Shown: positions 33,699 through 45,936, numbered from the stretch's first letter. The stretch: DNA of 64,000 bases from Streptomyces regalis (GCF_001509475.1 NZ_LLZG01000411.1:1-64000), one strand, 5' to 3'. Made by a program: numbers and translations. Notes: generated by a model from the letters alone, not told the origin.

Positions 33699-35633
33699 TC
33701 ACCTCCTGATGGCCCGGGCCCGCAGCCGGGCCGCCGTCCGCCCCAGGGCCGTACCGAGCCTGCGCCGTGCCCTGCGGACAAGCCGGCGTAGCGCATGGGG
33801 GCGGGGAGTCCGCACCACGCGCAGTCCGCCGACTCCGGCGCGCAGGGCGAAAGGCAGGGTGAGGAAGCGCGGCCCCGGTGTGCCGAGCGCCGTCCGCCAG
33901 GTCGCTCCCCGCAGGCCGCCCAGGGGCAGCAGCGCCTCCAGCAGCGCCCCGGACCCTTGCGGGGACAGGACGGCGGGCACGTCATGGGCGGTGCCGGCCG
34001 AGGTGAGCCGGAGCGATACGTCCGTGCCGTCGTGAGGGACGTACAGCGGGAGCGGCGCGCGCAGCCGGGCGCCGGAGACCGTGACGTCGTCCGGGGCGAG
34101 GGCGCCGAGGCCGACGCGGTGGGTCGCGCGGTCCAGGTCCAGGGCGAGGTTCGCGTGCGGTGCGGTCCAGTACGGCAGCACCACATGGCCGCCGACGACA
34201 CCGGCGTGCGGGGCGGGGCGGTCCTCGCGTGGGGCGGGGCCGAGGCGGCACTCCTTGGTCCAGCCGCCGAGCTTGACGCGGACGAAGGCGTCCCACAGAC
34301 CGTCGCGCGTGAGGGTGGCGGGGTCGACGGCGGCGGTCGCGTGCAGCACCAGCCGGACCCGGCCGTCGCCGCCGGCCGGCACTTCCTCCCGGGTGAACTC
34401 CAGCGGCTGGAAGTACTGGGCGGCGCTGGAGCGCTCGCGCAGCAGCAGGTCCGCAGTGGCCTTGCCGAACCGGGCGACGGTGTCCTCGCCCACCCAGGCG
34501 ATGGCCGCGGCAAGGTCCCCGGGCGGGCCGTCGAGCGGCGTACGGGCCGGGCCGGCGGCGAGGGTCATCGGCTCACCGGCGGCCGCGTACTCGGCCGAGA
34601 ACCCCACCCTCAGCGTGCCGTCCTGCCACGCCACGCGCTCGGGGACGGCCGTGAGCGCGATACCGGCCTCCCACTCGGCGAAGGCCTCCACGTCGTCGTA
34701 CCGATCCGCCGCGATCAGCGCGGCGACGACCTGCTGGGTCGGCTGCAGCCCGGCCGCGACACCGGGCCCAAAACGCTCCACCACGACCTGGTGGATCCCC
34801 TCGAACAGCTCCCGGCGATAGTCCGCCGGCCAGGCGAGGAAACGCCGCCCGCGCAGCCGCTCGACCATCTCCACACGCAGCCAGCGGCGAAACAGCCGGT
34901 CGCGCAGGGGGCCCGGCTCGGTATACCGCTCGACGACGTCCAGGGCCTCGCGGAGGTTCTTGAAGTACCCGCCGGGGTCGAAGCGCTGAAAGCCGGCGTT
35001 CGAGGCGTCGTCCCGGCGGACGTGGTAGTAGCAGACGTAGTCGCTGAGCACCGAGACGTTGCTCGCGCGCAGATACGCCTCGGTGACGAAGACGTGGTCC
35101 TCAAGGCGCCTTCTGCCCTCGGGGAAACGCAGGCCGATGTCGTCGAGGAAGGCGCGGCGGAACATCTTGTGCGGGGTGAGGCTGTCGATCAGCGAGGTGT
35201 CTGCGACGGTGGCACGGGGGTGGTTGCGGCGGAACAGCTCCACCGGCACCGACCGGCCCTTGCCCGCCATCTTGCCGACCACGACATCGGCGCCGTTGGC
35301 CACGCCGTATTCGTACATCCGCTCCAGGGCCTCGTCGCCGAGGTGGTCGTCGTTGTCCACGAACATCACGTACTCGCCCCGGGCAGCGGCGATCCCGACG
35401 TTGCGTGGCTTGCCCGACCAGCCGGAATTCGCCTGGTGAACGACGGTCACTCGGGGTTCCGTGGCGGCGAGCGCGTCGAGTCGGGCGGGTGTGTCGTCGG
35501 TGGAACCGTCGTCGACGAAGATCACTTCGTACTCGTCCGGCGGCAGCGACTGCCCGAGCAGCGAGGCGATGCAGTCCTCGACATAGACGCCGGGGTTGTA
35601 CACGGGAACGACCACGCTGACCTTGACCGGCAT
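33699..35633 (-). CDS. GT2-family glycosyltransferase with long C-terminal accessory region (TarP/TarS-like)
   Basis: 644-residue family 2 glycosyltransferase. The N-terminal GT-A domain has VSVVVPVYNPGVYVEDCIASLL, VDDGSTDDT, MFVDNDDHL (DxD) and the catalytic-loop RLEDHVFV; the helical part after residue 220 contains QRFDPGGYFKNL. The C-terminal 280 residues, with beta-rich repeats, resemble the tail of wall teichoic acid glycosyltransferases, and the last 30 residues are Arg-rich. It is cytoplasmic, possibly membrane-associated. Translationally linked to rmlC, so a rhamnosylated wall glycopolymer is a reasonable product. Confidence 0.85.
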   Translation of the reverse strand: MPVKVSVVVPVYNPGVYVEDCIASLLGQSLPPDEYEVIFVDDGSTDDTPARLDALAATEPRVTVVHQANSGWSGKPRNVGIAAARGEYVMFVDNDDHLGDEALERMYEYGVANGADVVVGKMAGKGRSVPVELFRRNHPRATVADTSLIDSLTPHKMFRRAFLDDIGLRFPEGRRRLEDHVFVTEAYLRASNVSVLSDYVCYYHVRRDDASNAGFQRFDPGGYFKNLREALDVVERYTEPGPLRDRLFRRWLRVEMVERLRGRRFLAWPADYRRELFEGIHQVVVERFGPGVAAGLQPTQQVVAALIAADRYDDVEAFAEWEAGIALTAVPERVAWQDGTLRVGFSAEYAAAGEPMTLAAGPARTPLDGPPGDLAAAIAWVGEDTVARFGKATADLLLRERSSAAQYFQPLEFTREEVPAGGDGRVRLVLHATAAVDPATLTRDGLWDAFVRVKLGGWTKECRLGPAPREDRPAPHAGVVGGHVVLPYWTAPHANLALDLDRATHRVGLGALAPDDVTVSGARLRAPLPLYVPHDGTDVSLRLTSAGTAHDVPAVLSPQGSGALLEALLPLGGLRGATWRTALGTPGPRFLTLPFALRAGVGGLRVVRTPRPHALRRLVRRARRRLGTALGRTAARLRARAIRR

Positions 35634-35791
35634 CGAGCTCCGAGCCCCCTAGGGGTCGCTGGGCGTTTGCGTCGGATTACGGCGCTCGTGGCCAAATGCT
35701 AACCCTGTCACTGGGTTTGTCCACCGATCAACCACAGCGACCACGCGCGGAGAACCGGCCCGAAGATCGCGCACGCCGGTAGCCTGACGGC

Positions 35792-36292
35792 GTGCGCCTG
35801 CTGCTGATGTCCGACACCCACCTGCCCAAGCGCGCCAAGGCCCTGCCTGACCCGCTGCTCGCCGAACTCCCGCGCGCCGACGTCGTGTTCCACGCCGGGG
35901 ACTGGGTGGACACGGCCACGCTCGACCTGCTGGAGAGCCGCTGCGCCCGGCTCGTCGGGGTCTACGGCAACAACGACGGGCCGGACCTGCGTGCCCGACT
36001 GCCGGAGGTGGCGTACGCCGAGCTCGGCGGGCTGCGCTTCGGCGTCGTCCACGAGACCGGGCCCGCCCAGGGCCGCGAGGCGCGCTGCGCCGCCCGTTAC
36101 CCCGACCTGGACGTCCTGGTCTTCGGGCACAGCCACATCCCCTGGGACACCACGGCCCCCACCGGGCTGCGCCTGCTCAACCCAGGTTCCCCGACCGACC
36201 GCCGCCGTCAGCCCCACTGCACCTACATGACCGCGACCGTCACCGAGGGCCGGCTCACGGACGTGGAACTGCACCGGCTGCCCCCTCGCTGA
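35792..36292 (+). CDS. YfcE-like metallophosphoesterase
   Basis: 166-residue calcineurin-like phosphoesterase with the full metal set: LMSDTHLPK, FHAGDWVD, VYGNNDGPD, VVHETG and VFGHSHIPWD, then LLNPGSPTDRR. Similar in length to MJ0936/YfcE phosphodiesterases. GTG at 35792. Substrate unknown. Monocistronic, followed by a hairpin at 36329-36361. Confidence 0.88.
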   Translation: MRLLLMSDTHLPKRAKALPDPLLAELPRADVVFHAGDWVDTATLDLLESRCARLVGVYGNNDGPDLRARLPEVAYAELGGLRFGVVHETGPAQGREARCAARYPDLDVLVFGHSHIPWDTTAPTGLRLLNPGSPTDRRRQPHCTYMTATVTEGRLTDVELHRLPPR

Positions 36293-36328
36293 CGGCCGGC
36301 ATCGCCAGGGGCTGCGCCTCACATAGAA

Positions 36329-36361
36329 CCGGGCCGCTCCGTACGTGGGGAAGCGGCCCGG
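36329..36361 (+). terminator. 10-bp hairpin after the phosphoesterase gene
   Basis: CCGGGCCGCT and AGCGGCCCGG pair perfectly with a 13-base loop, 37 bases past the stop. It lies between convergent genes and could serve both. Confidence 0.6.
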
Positions 36362-36527
36362 GCGCTGAGATGCGCTGTCATGGACCTCCTTCCCGCTCAG
36401 AGGCGTTGTTTCCGGGGGCACGCATGCCTCCGTTGTGCCGCGATTACCCCTTAATACCCGCCTTAAACCCATTGGTCCGAGTCGTCGGCGCCGATTCGAG
36501 CCACTCGCGGGCCCGTCATCTCCAGGA

Positions 36528-37148
36528 TCACGCCCGGCGGGCCCGCCGCCACCGCAGGAGGCGCGCCACCCCGAGCACCGCCCCGAACACCACGCCGGCC
36601 GTCGCCAAGGCCATCCCGGCCCGCTTCGCCACCGGACCCCCGGCCGCACGAAGCAGGTCGAGCGGCTGCTCCAGCTGCTCCTCGGCCACCGCCGCACCCT
36701 CCGCGGGCTCGGTCAGCCGCTGCGACAGGGACGCGGCGAACTGCCCGACCAGCCGGTCACCCACCTCGGCCATCACTCCACGCCCGAACTGCGCCGGCCG
36801 CCCGGTCACGGTCAGATCGGTGTCCACCGACACGGCCGTACCGCCGTCGCGCTCGCTGAGCGTGCCGGTCATCGTGGCCCGTGCGGTGCCCTGGCCCCGC
36901 GTCTCCCGGCCACTCGCGACCAGCACCATGTGGTGCGCCGACTCGTCCTGCTCCTCGAAGGCGGCGGTGCCCTTGTACGTCACGGTGATCGGGCCCACCT
37001 TGACCTTCACCGCGCCGGTCACGATCTTGCCGTCGTACTCCTCGACGCTCGCCCCGGGCATGCAGGGCGCGACGCGCTCGATGTCGAGGAGCGTGCGCCA
37101 GGCCTCGTCGACCGGGACGGGGACGGTGAACTCGTGGTGCAGCTCCAT
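36528..37148 (-). CDS. CoxG-type carbon monoxide dehydrogenase subunit G family protein (SRPBCC)
   Basis: 206-residue SRPBCC protein: FTVPVPVDEAWRTLLDIERVAPCMPGASV, GAVKVKVGPITVTYKG, ATMTGTLSERDGGTAVSVDTDLTVTGRPAQFGRG, and a C-terminal membrane helix (AGMALATAGVVFGAVLGVARLL) that would tether it to the membrane. In Oligotropha CoxG anchors CO dehydrogenase. No coxMSL genes are in the window. It starts 11 bases after the XdhC gene, in one operon. Confidence 0.88.
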   Translation of the reverse strand: MELHHEFTVPVPVDEAWRTLLDIERVAPCMPGASVEEYDGKIVTGAVKVKVGPITVTYKGTAAFEEQDESAHHMVLVASGRETRGQGTARATMTGTLSERDGGTAVSVDTDLTVTGRPAQFGRGVMAEVGDRLVGQFAASLSQRLTEPAEGAAVAEEQLEQPLDLLRAAGGPVAKRAGMALATAGVVFGAVLGVARLLRWRRARRA

Positions 37149-37159
37149 GACTTCCTCCC

Positions 37160-38284
37160 TCAAGCTCGCTGCGGGCGGACCCGCGCTCCGTGCGGATGTA
37201 TGGCGCCGGCGGTCGCCGTCAGCGGGGTGCCACTGCCGCCCCAGCGCAGGGCGACGATCTCGGCGGCGACGGACACCGCGACCTCCTCGGGCGTACGGGC
37301 CCCGAGGTCGAGCCCGACCGGCGAGCGAAGCCGGGCCAACTCGTCCTCGCCGAGCCCGGCTTCGGCCAGCCGCTTCATCCGGTCGTCGTGCGTACGGCGG
37401 CTGCCCATCGCCCCGATGTACGCCGCCGGGCGGCGCAGTGCCTCTTCGAGCAGCGGTACGTCGAACTTCGGGTCGTGGGTGAGCACGCAGATCACCGTGC
37501 GTTCGTCGGTGTCGATGCCGCTGAGGTAGCGGTGCGGCCAGTCCACGATCACCTCCACCCCGTCCGGGAAGCGTTTCGGCGTGGCGAAGACGGGGCGGGC
37601 GTCGCACACCGTGACCCGGTAGCCGAGGAAGTCGCCGATGCGGGCGACCGCTGCCGCGTAGTCGATCGCGCCGAACACCAGCATGCGGGGCGGCGGCGCG
37701 AAGGAGTGCAGGAAGACGGTGACCGCGTCCTCGCGGCGCTCGCCGTGCCGACCGTAGTGCCGCAAGCCCGTGACGCCGAGGGCGAGTTCGCCGCGCGCGT
37801 CGGCCGTGACCGCCACGTCCAGTCCGGAAGTGCCGAGCGTCCCGGCGGCCCGGTCCGGCCACACCGCCAGGGTCGCCCCGCGCGGCGCGGGCCCGTCGGT
37901 CACCGTCGCCACGGTCACCGGCCGGCCCGCCGTGACGGACTCCGTGACCTCACCGAAGGACGGATCCGAGTCGGCCGTCACGGGACGTACCAGCAAGGTG
38001 ATCTCGCCGCCGCAGGTGAGCCCCACCGCGAACGCGTCCTCGTCGCTGTACCCGAAGGTCTCCAACCGCGCCTCGCCGCTCGCCACGACCTCCTGCGCGA
38101 GTTCGAACACGGCCCCTTCGACGCAGCCGCCGGACACACTGCCCACGACCTCGTCGTCCGGTCCCACCGCCATCGCGGCCCCGGGGTCGCGCGGGGCGCT
38201 GCGGCTCGTGGCGACCACCGTGGCGAGTCCGAACGGCGCCCGTGCCGCGTACCAGCCGCCGATCACCGGGAGAATGTCACGCAT
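37160..38284 (-). CDS. XdhC/CoxI-family molybdenum-enzyme maturation protein
   Basis: 374-residue protein of the XdhC/CoxI/CoxF family: N-terminal part with SRSAPRDPGAAMAVGPD, GSVSGGCVEGAVFE and GLTCGGEITLLV (Cys of the molybdopterin-binding motif), and C-terminal Rossmann-like domain with RMLVFGAIDYAAAVARIGDFLGYRVTVCDARPVF and IGAMGSRRTHDDR. Family members insert sulfurated Moco into xanthine or CO dehydrogenase. Together with CoxG it looks like the accessory part of a molybdenum hydroxylase locus whose catalytic subunits are absent here. Confidence 0.9.
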   Translation of the reverse strand: MRDILPVIGGWYAARAPFGLATVVATSRSAPRDPGAAMAVGPDDEVVGSVSGGCVEGAVFELAQEVVASGEARLETFGYSDEDAFAVGLTCGGEITLLVRPVTADSDPSFGEVTESVTAGRPVTVATVTDGPAPRGATLAVWPDRAAGTLGTSGLDVAVTADARGELALGVTGLRHYGRHGERREDAVTVFLHSFAPPPRMLVFGAIDYAAAVARIGDFLGYRVTVCDARPVFATPKRFPDGVEVIVDWPHRYLSGIDTDERTVICVLTHDPKFDVPLLEEALRRPAAYIGAMGSRRTHDDRMKRLAEAGLGEDELARLRSPVGLDLGARTPEEVAVSVAAEIVALRWGGSGTPLTATAGAIHPHGARVRPQRA

Positions 38285-38559
38285 AGTCGTGGGTACCTCC
38301 TGGTGAAGCCGGCAAATGGGCTCATGACCAGCGTTTCGGCAGTCGGATCGGACTGGGCGAGGCCGGTGGTCGATCTTGGCGGTGACGGCTTGTGAGGTTT
38401 CGGAGGGCGGGCCGCAGGCGGTTCGGTTCGGCGGGAACAGCGGTTCTATCGGCAGTATCGACCTTGCGGAAGCGAAGGGCACGTGCGCGGATGCTCCCGG
38501 GCGGGCCCGGCCGCGTCGACGGCGACCGGATACCGGCCGGTCCGGCACGCACGCCCGGA

Positions 38560-38698
38560 CGCCCGCGCGGGCATGGGGCCTCGGCCACGCGACCGTCCGC
38601 GCGATCGTGGAGGCGCATCGGGGGCCGGGTCACCGTGCGCAACAATCCCGGCGGTTGCCGCTCGCTTCGAGGCGGTGCTGCCCGCCGCCGCTTCCTGA
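38560..38698 (+). pseudogene. Fragment of a sensor histidine kinase C-terminus
   Basis: Three frames in series spell the end of an HATPase domain: GLGHATVRAIVEAHR, then GGRVTVRNNPGG, then ARFEAVLPAA followed by a stop. Normal kinases read GLGLAIVRAI.EAHGG.V...N.PGGG..F...LP. Two frameshifts within 130 bases and loss of everything upstream show an old remnant. Confidence 0.6.
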
Positions 38699-38889
38699 AT
38701 GCAGGCAGTGCTGCCGGTCCGCCGCGGGTCCACACCCCGGCACCGGCCTGCACCCCGGCTCGGCCCGCAGCCGCGACGAGTACGCCGTGATGCGCCGTAC
38801 GTTCTCCGACGGTGCCGCCTGCCCTCGAACACGCGCGGTGCCTCACTCCAGGCGAGCGCCGAGCGGAAGAAGGAAGCGACACCGGCGTA

Positions 38890-39083
38890 CAGAAGTGTCG
38901 TGCGGCATTCCGACCCATACCCGTACGCCCCCGTGGTCGGTGTGCGAGACGTAATCCGCCGCGGCAGCCCCCCCCGTGGCCGAGCCCGACCAGCGCGGCC
39001 TGGTGACCCACAGCGTTCACACAGGACAGGTCGCAGGCCCACGGCCGCCGAATCCGGTACCGCCGGTGACCAGTACACGCATA
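38890..39083 (-). pseudogene. Remnant of an NAD-dependent epimerase/dehydratase
   Basis: ATG at 39083 begins MRVLVTGGTGF, the Rossmann start of extended SDRs, then the sequence jumps to AVGHQAALVGLG (family: D-A-V-x-H-x-A-A) and, in another frame, ADYVSHTDHGG (family: N-D-x-G-T). Large internal deletions and a frameshift separate these pieces. Confidence 0.55.
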
Positions 39084-39205
39084 CGGCCACGCCAGGCCCG
39101 CCCGATGCCGTCCTACGGGACCGCGCCCGTACGTCATGACTCCGTAAGGCCTGCACGGGTGCGTCGGACCGGGACAAGCCGGACTTCACGCGAGAGGCTG
39201 CCCCC

Positions 39206-39937
39206 ATGGCAGCCTCATCCTCCACCGATGCCCCCTACCGCTTCGACGACCTGACAGCCCTCTACGTCAACTGCACCCTCAAACCGTCCCCGCAGCTCAG
39301 CCACACCCAGGGCCTGATCTACAAGAGCCGGGCCATCATGGACGCCGTCGGAGTGACGACGGAGGTGATCCGCGCCGTGGACCACGACATCGCACCCGGC
39401 GTCTACCCGGACATGACCCAGCACGGCTTCGCCACCGACGCCTGGCCGGGGCTGTACGAGAAGGTGATGGCCGCCGACATCCTCGTCCTGGCCGGCCCGA
39501 TCTGGCTGGGCGACAACAGCTCGGTCACCAAGCAGATCATCGAGCGCCTGTACGCCTGCTCCTCGCTGCTCAACTCCCAGGGCCAGTACGCCTACTACGG
39601 CCGCGTCGGCGGCTGTCTGATCACCGGCAACGAGGACGGCGTGAAGCACTGCGCCATGAACGTCCTCTACAGCCTCCAGCACCTCGGCTACACGATCCCG
39701 CCCCAGGCGGACGCCGGCTGGATCGGCGCGGCCGGCCCCGGGCCGTCGTACCTCGACCCGGGCTCGGGCGGCCCGGAGAACGACTTCACCAACCGCAACA
39801 CCAGCTTCATGACCTGGAACCTGATGCACCTCGCCGCCCTGCTGAAGCGGAGCGGAGGCATCCCTGCTCATGGCAACCAGCGCTCGCAGTGGGACGCCGG
39901 CTGCCGACCGGGTGCGGACAACCCCGAGCACCGCTGA
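39206..39937 (+). CDS. Flavodoxin-fold (NADPH-dependent FMN reductase-like) protein
   Basis: 243-residue flavodoxin-like protein: LTALYVNCTLKPSP at the N-terminus (phosphate loop region), ADILVLAGPIWLGDNSSVTKQIIERL, GRVGGCLITGNEDGVKHCAMNVLY and the C-terminal TWNLMHLAALLKRSGG. Probable quinone or FMN reductase using NAD(P)H. It opens the stress-type gene island and converges on the nitroreductase gene. Confidence 0.85.
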   Translation: MAASSSTDAPYRFDDLTALYVNCTLKPSPQLSHTQGLIYKSRAIMDAVGVTTEVIRAVDHDIAPGVYPDMTQHGFATDAWPGLYEKVMAADILVLAGPIWLGDNSSVTKQIIERLYACSSLLNSQGQYAYYGRVGGCLITGNEDGVKHCAMNVLYSLQHLGYTIPPQADAGWIGAAGPGPSYLDPGSGGPENDFTNRNTSFMTWNLMHLAALLKRSGGIPAHGNQRSQWDAGCRPGADNPEHR

Positions 39938-39956
39938 GGTCGGCGACAAGGCGTTC

Positions 39957-39985
39957 GACAAGGCGGGTCCTCCTGCCCGCCTGTC
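39957..39985. terminator. Bidirectional hairpin between convergent genes
   Basis: GACA-AGGCGGG pairs with CCCGCC-TGTC around an 8-base loop with a single bulged A. It lies in the 54-base gap between the flavodoxin-like and nitroreductase genes and can terminate both. Confidence 0.5.
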
Positions 39986-39991
39986 GACCCC

Positions 39992-40984
39992 TCATGGCTC
40001 GATTTCCAGCACGTCTCCCACTGGGCGGCGTGGTGTCGCCACGCCCTGTTCGCCGTACCCGAGGCGCAGCACCATCTGTACGAACCCCATCGCCGACTGC
40101 GGGTCGCGAACGGCCCAGCGGAGTTCCGGCCATTCGAGGGCGTGGGACGTGAGCGAGGTCGCCAGCCCGTCCAGGGTTGCTTCGAGCAGGACGCGCTCCA
40201 GGGCCTGTCCCGCCGTCAGCCAGTCCTCCGGCCGGTCGCCGGTGGTGCCCAGCAGGGCCAGTTGAGGCTTGCTCTCGAACGTGGCCACCTCGCGGCCGGG
40301 CATGGGGCGTCGTCCCGCGAAGTCGCGCACGGGGGCCTTTCCGCCCCGCTTGCGCGGGCCGAAGGCGTAGTCGGGGATCCCGTCGGCCGGCGTGGCGGTG
40401 ATGTCGGCGCCGATGCGGGTCCAGCGGACGATGTCCTGGAACTGGCTGGGGTCCAGCGAGTCGCGGCCCTCGGCGTCGTGGACCAGGTCCAGCACGGATT
40501 CCGCATGCCATTCGGCGGGAAAGAGCAGCCGCGCTCCTTCGCGCAGGGCGGCGCCGGACAGGGTGTCCTGTATGGCCTGGGGTATGTCTTCTTCCGAGAA
40601 CGGATGGCGGCTGGTGTGCCGGCGGTGGATGGCGGGGTGCAGCGTGGCGAGGTCGGTTTCCGGGCGTACGGGTTCGGCCAGCTCCACCGTCGCGAGCAGT
40701 TCCGGGTCCGCCGGGTCGGGCAGCAGCCGGGTGGTCGGCTCCCAGCCCGCGTGCGCGGCGGCGACGCGCAGGTTGAACAGGGCCGCGCCGCATCCGATGT
40801 GGAGGGCGCGGTTGGTGGGGTCGGCGTGGGGCATGGTCCGCTCGGGGTCCGATCGGACGTGAAAGGTGCGGTCGGCGCGGAGGAAGCGGAACTTCCATGG
40901 CTGCGCGTTGTGCATGGACGGCGCGGCTGAGGCGTCGCTGACTAGGGCCGTCACGGTCTTCGTGTCGAGAGGTTGTGCAGGCAC
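39992..40984 (-). CDS. Acg-type nitroreductase-family protein
   Basis: 330-residue FMN-binding nitroreductase-like protein of the Acg subfamily: APSMHNAQPWKFRF N-terminal FMN contact, GCGAALFNLRVAAAHAGW, HRRHTSRHPFSEED, LLGTTGDRPEDWLTAGQALERVLLEAT and MVLRLGYGE. In Mycobacterium tuberculosis acg (Rv2032) is part of the DosR dormancy regulon; proposed roles include FMN sequestration. A broken relative lies at 54864-55142. Monocistronic. Confidence 0.9.
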   Translation of the reverse strand: MPAQPLDTKTVTALVSDASAAPSMHNAQPWKFRFLRADRTFHVRSDPERTMPHADPTNRALHIGCGAALFNLRVAAAHAGWEPTTRLLPDPADPELLATVELAEPVRPETDLATLHPAIHRRHTSRHPFSEEDIPQAIQDTLSGAALREGARLLFPAEWHAESVLDLVHDAEGRDSLDPSQFQDIVRWTRIGADITATPADGIPDYAFGPRKRGGKAPVRDFAGRRPMPGREVATFESKPQLALLGTTGDRPEDWLTAGQALERVLLEATLDGLATSLTSHALEWPELRWAVRDPQSAMGFVQMVLRLGYGEQGVATPRRPVGDVLEIEP

Positions 40985-41189
40985 CGGGATCTCCCTCCGG
41001 AAGCCGGCTGGCCTGGCGCGACAGCGGCCCGCCTCTCCTCACGGTAGTCGCGGCGTGCCCGCCCCGCAGTGGGCGACACCCACCCGAGGGGGAGGGGCCG
41101 ATCTCGGCGGCGGAGCCACCGCGCTGGGTTTCCTCACCGCGCTCGCCGAGGCCAGTACGGCGGTGCAGGATGGCTTGCATCGGCCACGG

Positions 41190-41935
41190 CATGAACCGGG
41201 TTGCAGGCGGATGACGACCAGGGCGATGCCGTCCGGCGCTCCGATGGTGACGCTGAGGCGGGCCAGCAGGGCGTCCGCGAGTTGGTCGGGGGAGAGGGCG
41301 CTGTCCTGGGAGCGGGGGGGGGAGCAGGACCGGGGGCAGGTTGTCCGGCGTTGCTGTAGATGATCAGTCTGGCGTACAGGCCGAGGACTTCCAGGGCCTG
41401 GGCGGGGCTGGGGATGGCCCGGATGGCTGCGCTGAGTGCATTGCGGAACATGCCCATCACGGCTGCGGCCCGTAGGCCGTGGCCGACGACGTCGCCGGCC
41501 ACGGCGTAGCGGTCAGGTGGCAGGTCGGCGACGTCGTACCAGTCGCCGCACACGTTGAGTGATTGCGTCGCGGGAAGGTAGCGCACGGCGATGTTGTCGT
41601 CGTGCCGGCTCAGGTCGGGGTCCTGGAGCATGGCTTCCTGCAGGCGACGGCGACCTGGCGTTCGCGGGCGTGGGCCTGGCGCAGTTCCTGGTTCAGCCGG
41701 TGCAGCTCGCAGGCCCGTACGTAGAGCTCGGCTGCCAGGCCCCTTGCCCGTTCGGTGAACTCCTCGGTGAGTCGGCGGGCCCGGCGAGAGTGAACGAAGG
41801 CGGTGACGTCCTCGGAGCGTTGGACGATCCATGCCACCGCGCCGTCCGGGCCGGGGATCGGGGTGTGGATGGTGGGTTCCGGAGTCGCACTGACGGCCCG
41901 AGCGCAAAGATGTGTATCGTCGCGCTCACCCTGAG
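41190..41935 (-). pseudogene. Decayed PAS-PP2C phosphatase
   Basis: A PAS-like piece (PTIHTPIPGPDGAVAWIVQRSEDVTAFV) and coiled linker (ELHRLNQELRQAHARERQVAVA) are followed, one frame over, by a PP2C start (LQEAMLQDPDLSRHDDNIAVRYLPATQSLNVCGDWYDVADLP, GDVVGHGLRAAAVMGMFRNALSAA). The frameshift at about 41640 is one missing base. After VLGLYARLI, about 20 residues are missing before IYSNAG, then some 60 more before the last strand IALVVIRL, in yet another frame. A run of ten G lies near 41315. The start is also truncated. Confidence 0.75.
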
Positions 41936-41985
41936 CGAGAACGGCATCGGGCAACGGAACCCGATGGGGAAGGGTGAGTCCATCC

Positions 41986-42525
41986 ATGGTTCGGTCACCG
42001 GCCCGATTCACTTGGCTGACCTCGACCGGCGCGCCCGCAACCGTCGTCCTCATCCGCCTCTACGTCGGACTGATCTTCCTCTCCGAGGGCATCCTGAAGT
42101 TCCTTCGGCCCGACCAGCTCGGCAGCGGCCGGTTCGACAAAGCCGGAATCCCCGCGCCGGGCTTCTTCGCCCCGCTGGACGGGGTGTTCGAGATCGTCTG
42201 CGGACTGCTCATCCTCGTCGGGCTGGTCACTCGACTCGCCGCCGTGCCAATGATCGTGAACATGGTCGGCGCGCTGCTGATCACCAAGCTGCCGATCCTG
42301 TGGGGTGACGCCCCGCTGTTCGAGGGGGAGTCCGGCTGGTGGGACTTCGCCCACGAGGCACGCACCGGCCTCGCCCAGCTGTGCGGCAGCCTCTTCCTGC
42401 TGCTCGTCGGCGCGGGTGCCTACTCCCTCGACGCCCGCCTGCACTCCATGTCCCCCTCGGCTGCTGCCGCGTCCGGAGCTGAAGCCGCGGGGATGCTTCC
42501 CGAGCGCCGCCCTCGGCAGGTGTGA
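41986..42525 (+). CDS. DoxX-family membrane protein
   Basis: 179-residue membrane protein with four hydrophobic segments: VLIRLYVGLIFLSEGILKFL, GVFEIVCGLLILVGLVTRLAAVPMIVNMVGALLI, and LAQLCGSLFLLLVGAGAYSL. The first segment with EGILKF is the DoxX signature. The start is uncertain: ATG at 41986 or GTG at 41974, both near a purine-rich site. Function of this group is unclear; some mycobacterial DoxX proteins take part in redox stress defence. Confidence 0.82.
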   Translation: MVRSPARFTWLTSTGAPATVVLIRLYVGLIFLSEGILKFLRPDQLGSGRFDKAGIPAPGFFAPLDGVFEIVCGLLILVGLVTRLAAVPMIVNMVGALLITKLPILWGDAPLFEGESGWWDFAHEARTGLAQLCGSLFLLLVGAGAYSLDARLHSMSPSAAAASGAEAAGMLPERRPRQV

Positions 42526-42616
42526 CGGCCTGCGGATCGGGCCGGCACGCACCCGCCGGGAAGGTCGCAACTACGCCTATGCCCCCACCACCGAGTCCGC
42601 CAAGTCCGCCGAGTCG

Positions 42617-45406
<2,790 letters not shown>

Positions 45407-45467
45407 GACAGACCTTCTCTCTGACCGGCTCCCTCCCAATCTCCTCCCGAACACCCCCACGGGGTAA

Positions 45468-45481
45468 GGGTCCAACGGCCC
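45468..45481. promoter_or_regulatory. Inverted repeat GGGTC-CAAC-GGCCC, candidate dormancy-regulator box
   Basis: It lies between the divergent starts of the metal ATPase (62 bases away) and the SHOCT protein (131 bases away). Thirteen of 14 bases match the site upstream of the universal stress protein gene at 48399-48412. The GGG-N-C-N4-G-N-CCC form resembles the DosR/DevR box core. Confidence 0.5.
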
Positions 45482-45612
45482 CGGTGCTCTGGCCCGTGCG
45501 GCCCATGACGTACCGACGGGCCGGGGCGACGGTGAGGGTGAGGCATCAGGAAAGCCGCAGGCATCAGGTCCGCGGCCGACCCGGCCTCCCGGCCTCCGAG
45601 GAAGTGACCACG

Positions 45613-45897
45613 ATGTTCTGGTACGACCACGATCTCAGCGGATGGGGCTGGTTCGCCATGTCGGCGAGCATGATCCTGTTCTGGACGCTGGTCATCACCC
45701 TCGGTGTCCTGCTGTTCCGGGCCCTGGCCCGGTCGGAGGGGACCGATGCGCCGAAGACCGGTGCCTCGTCGCCCGCGCCCAGCGCAGAGCAGCTGCTCGC
45801 CGAGCGCTTCGCCCGCGGAGAGATCGACGAGGACGAATACCGCCGCCGCCTCGCCGTGCTCCACACCGGGAGGGGCCCCTCACTCAGCAAGAACTGA
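45613..45897 (+). CDS. Small membrane protein with SHOCT domain
   Basis: 94-residue protein: one membrane helix ([21 protein letters not shown]), then a flexible Ser/Ala/Pro linker and a C-terminal SHOCT motif ([26 protein letters not shown]). ATG at 45613 with GAGGA upstream. SHOCT domains often sit at protein ends and act in oligomerisation. It is followed by a second small membrane gene and is divergent from the copper ATPase, so a role in metal homeostasis is likely but not proven. Confidence 0.85.
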   Translation: MFWYDHDLSGWGWFAMSASMILFWTLVITLGVLLFRALARSEGTDAPKTGASSPAPSAEQLLAERFARGEIDEDEYRRRLAVLHTGRGPSLSKN

Positions 45898-45936
45898 CCA
45901 CACGCCCGACGGGCGCACCGGTGAAGGAGGCCCGTG

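Larger units (their letters stand above)
38285..39205. other. Gene graveyard between XdhC and flavodoxin genes
   Basis: About 920 bases with no intact gene. Two fragments can be recognised, a histidine-kinase tail (38560-38698) and an epimerase N-terminus (38890-39083). The rest, including long frames on both strands, shows no family resemblance. Broken conserved motifs spread over several frames mark it as decayed sequence. Confidence 0.6.

Noticed and set aside
38322..39225. Long open frames on both strands in the graveyard region.
   Set aside because: No ribosome-binding sites and no coherent domain; conserved pieces are scattered over several frames.
41305..41330. Run of ten G as a phase-variation switch.
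   Set aside because: It lies in a PP2C gene already broken by several deletions and frameshifts.
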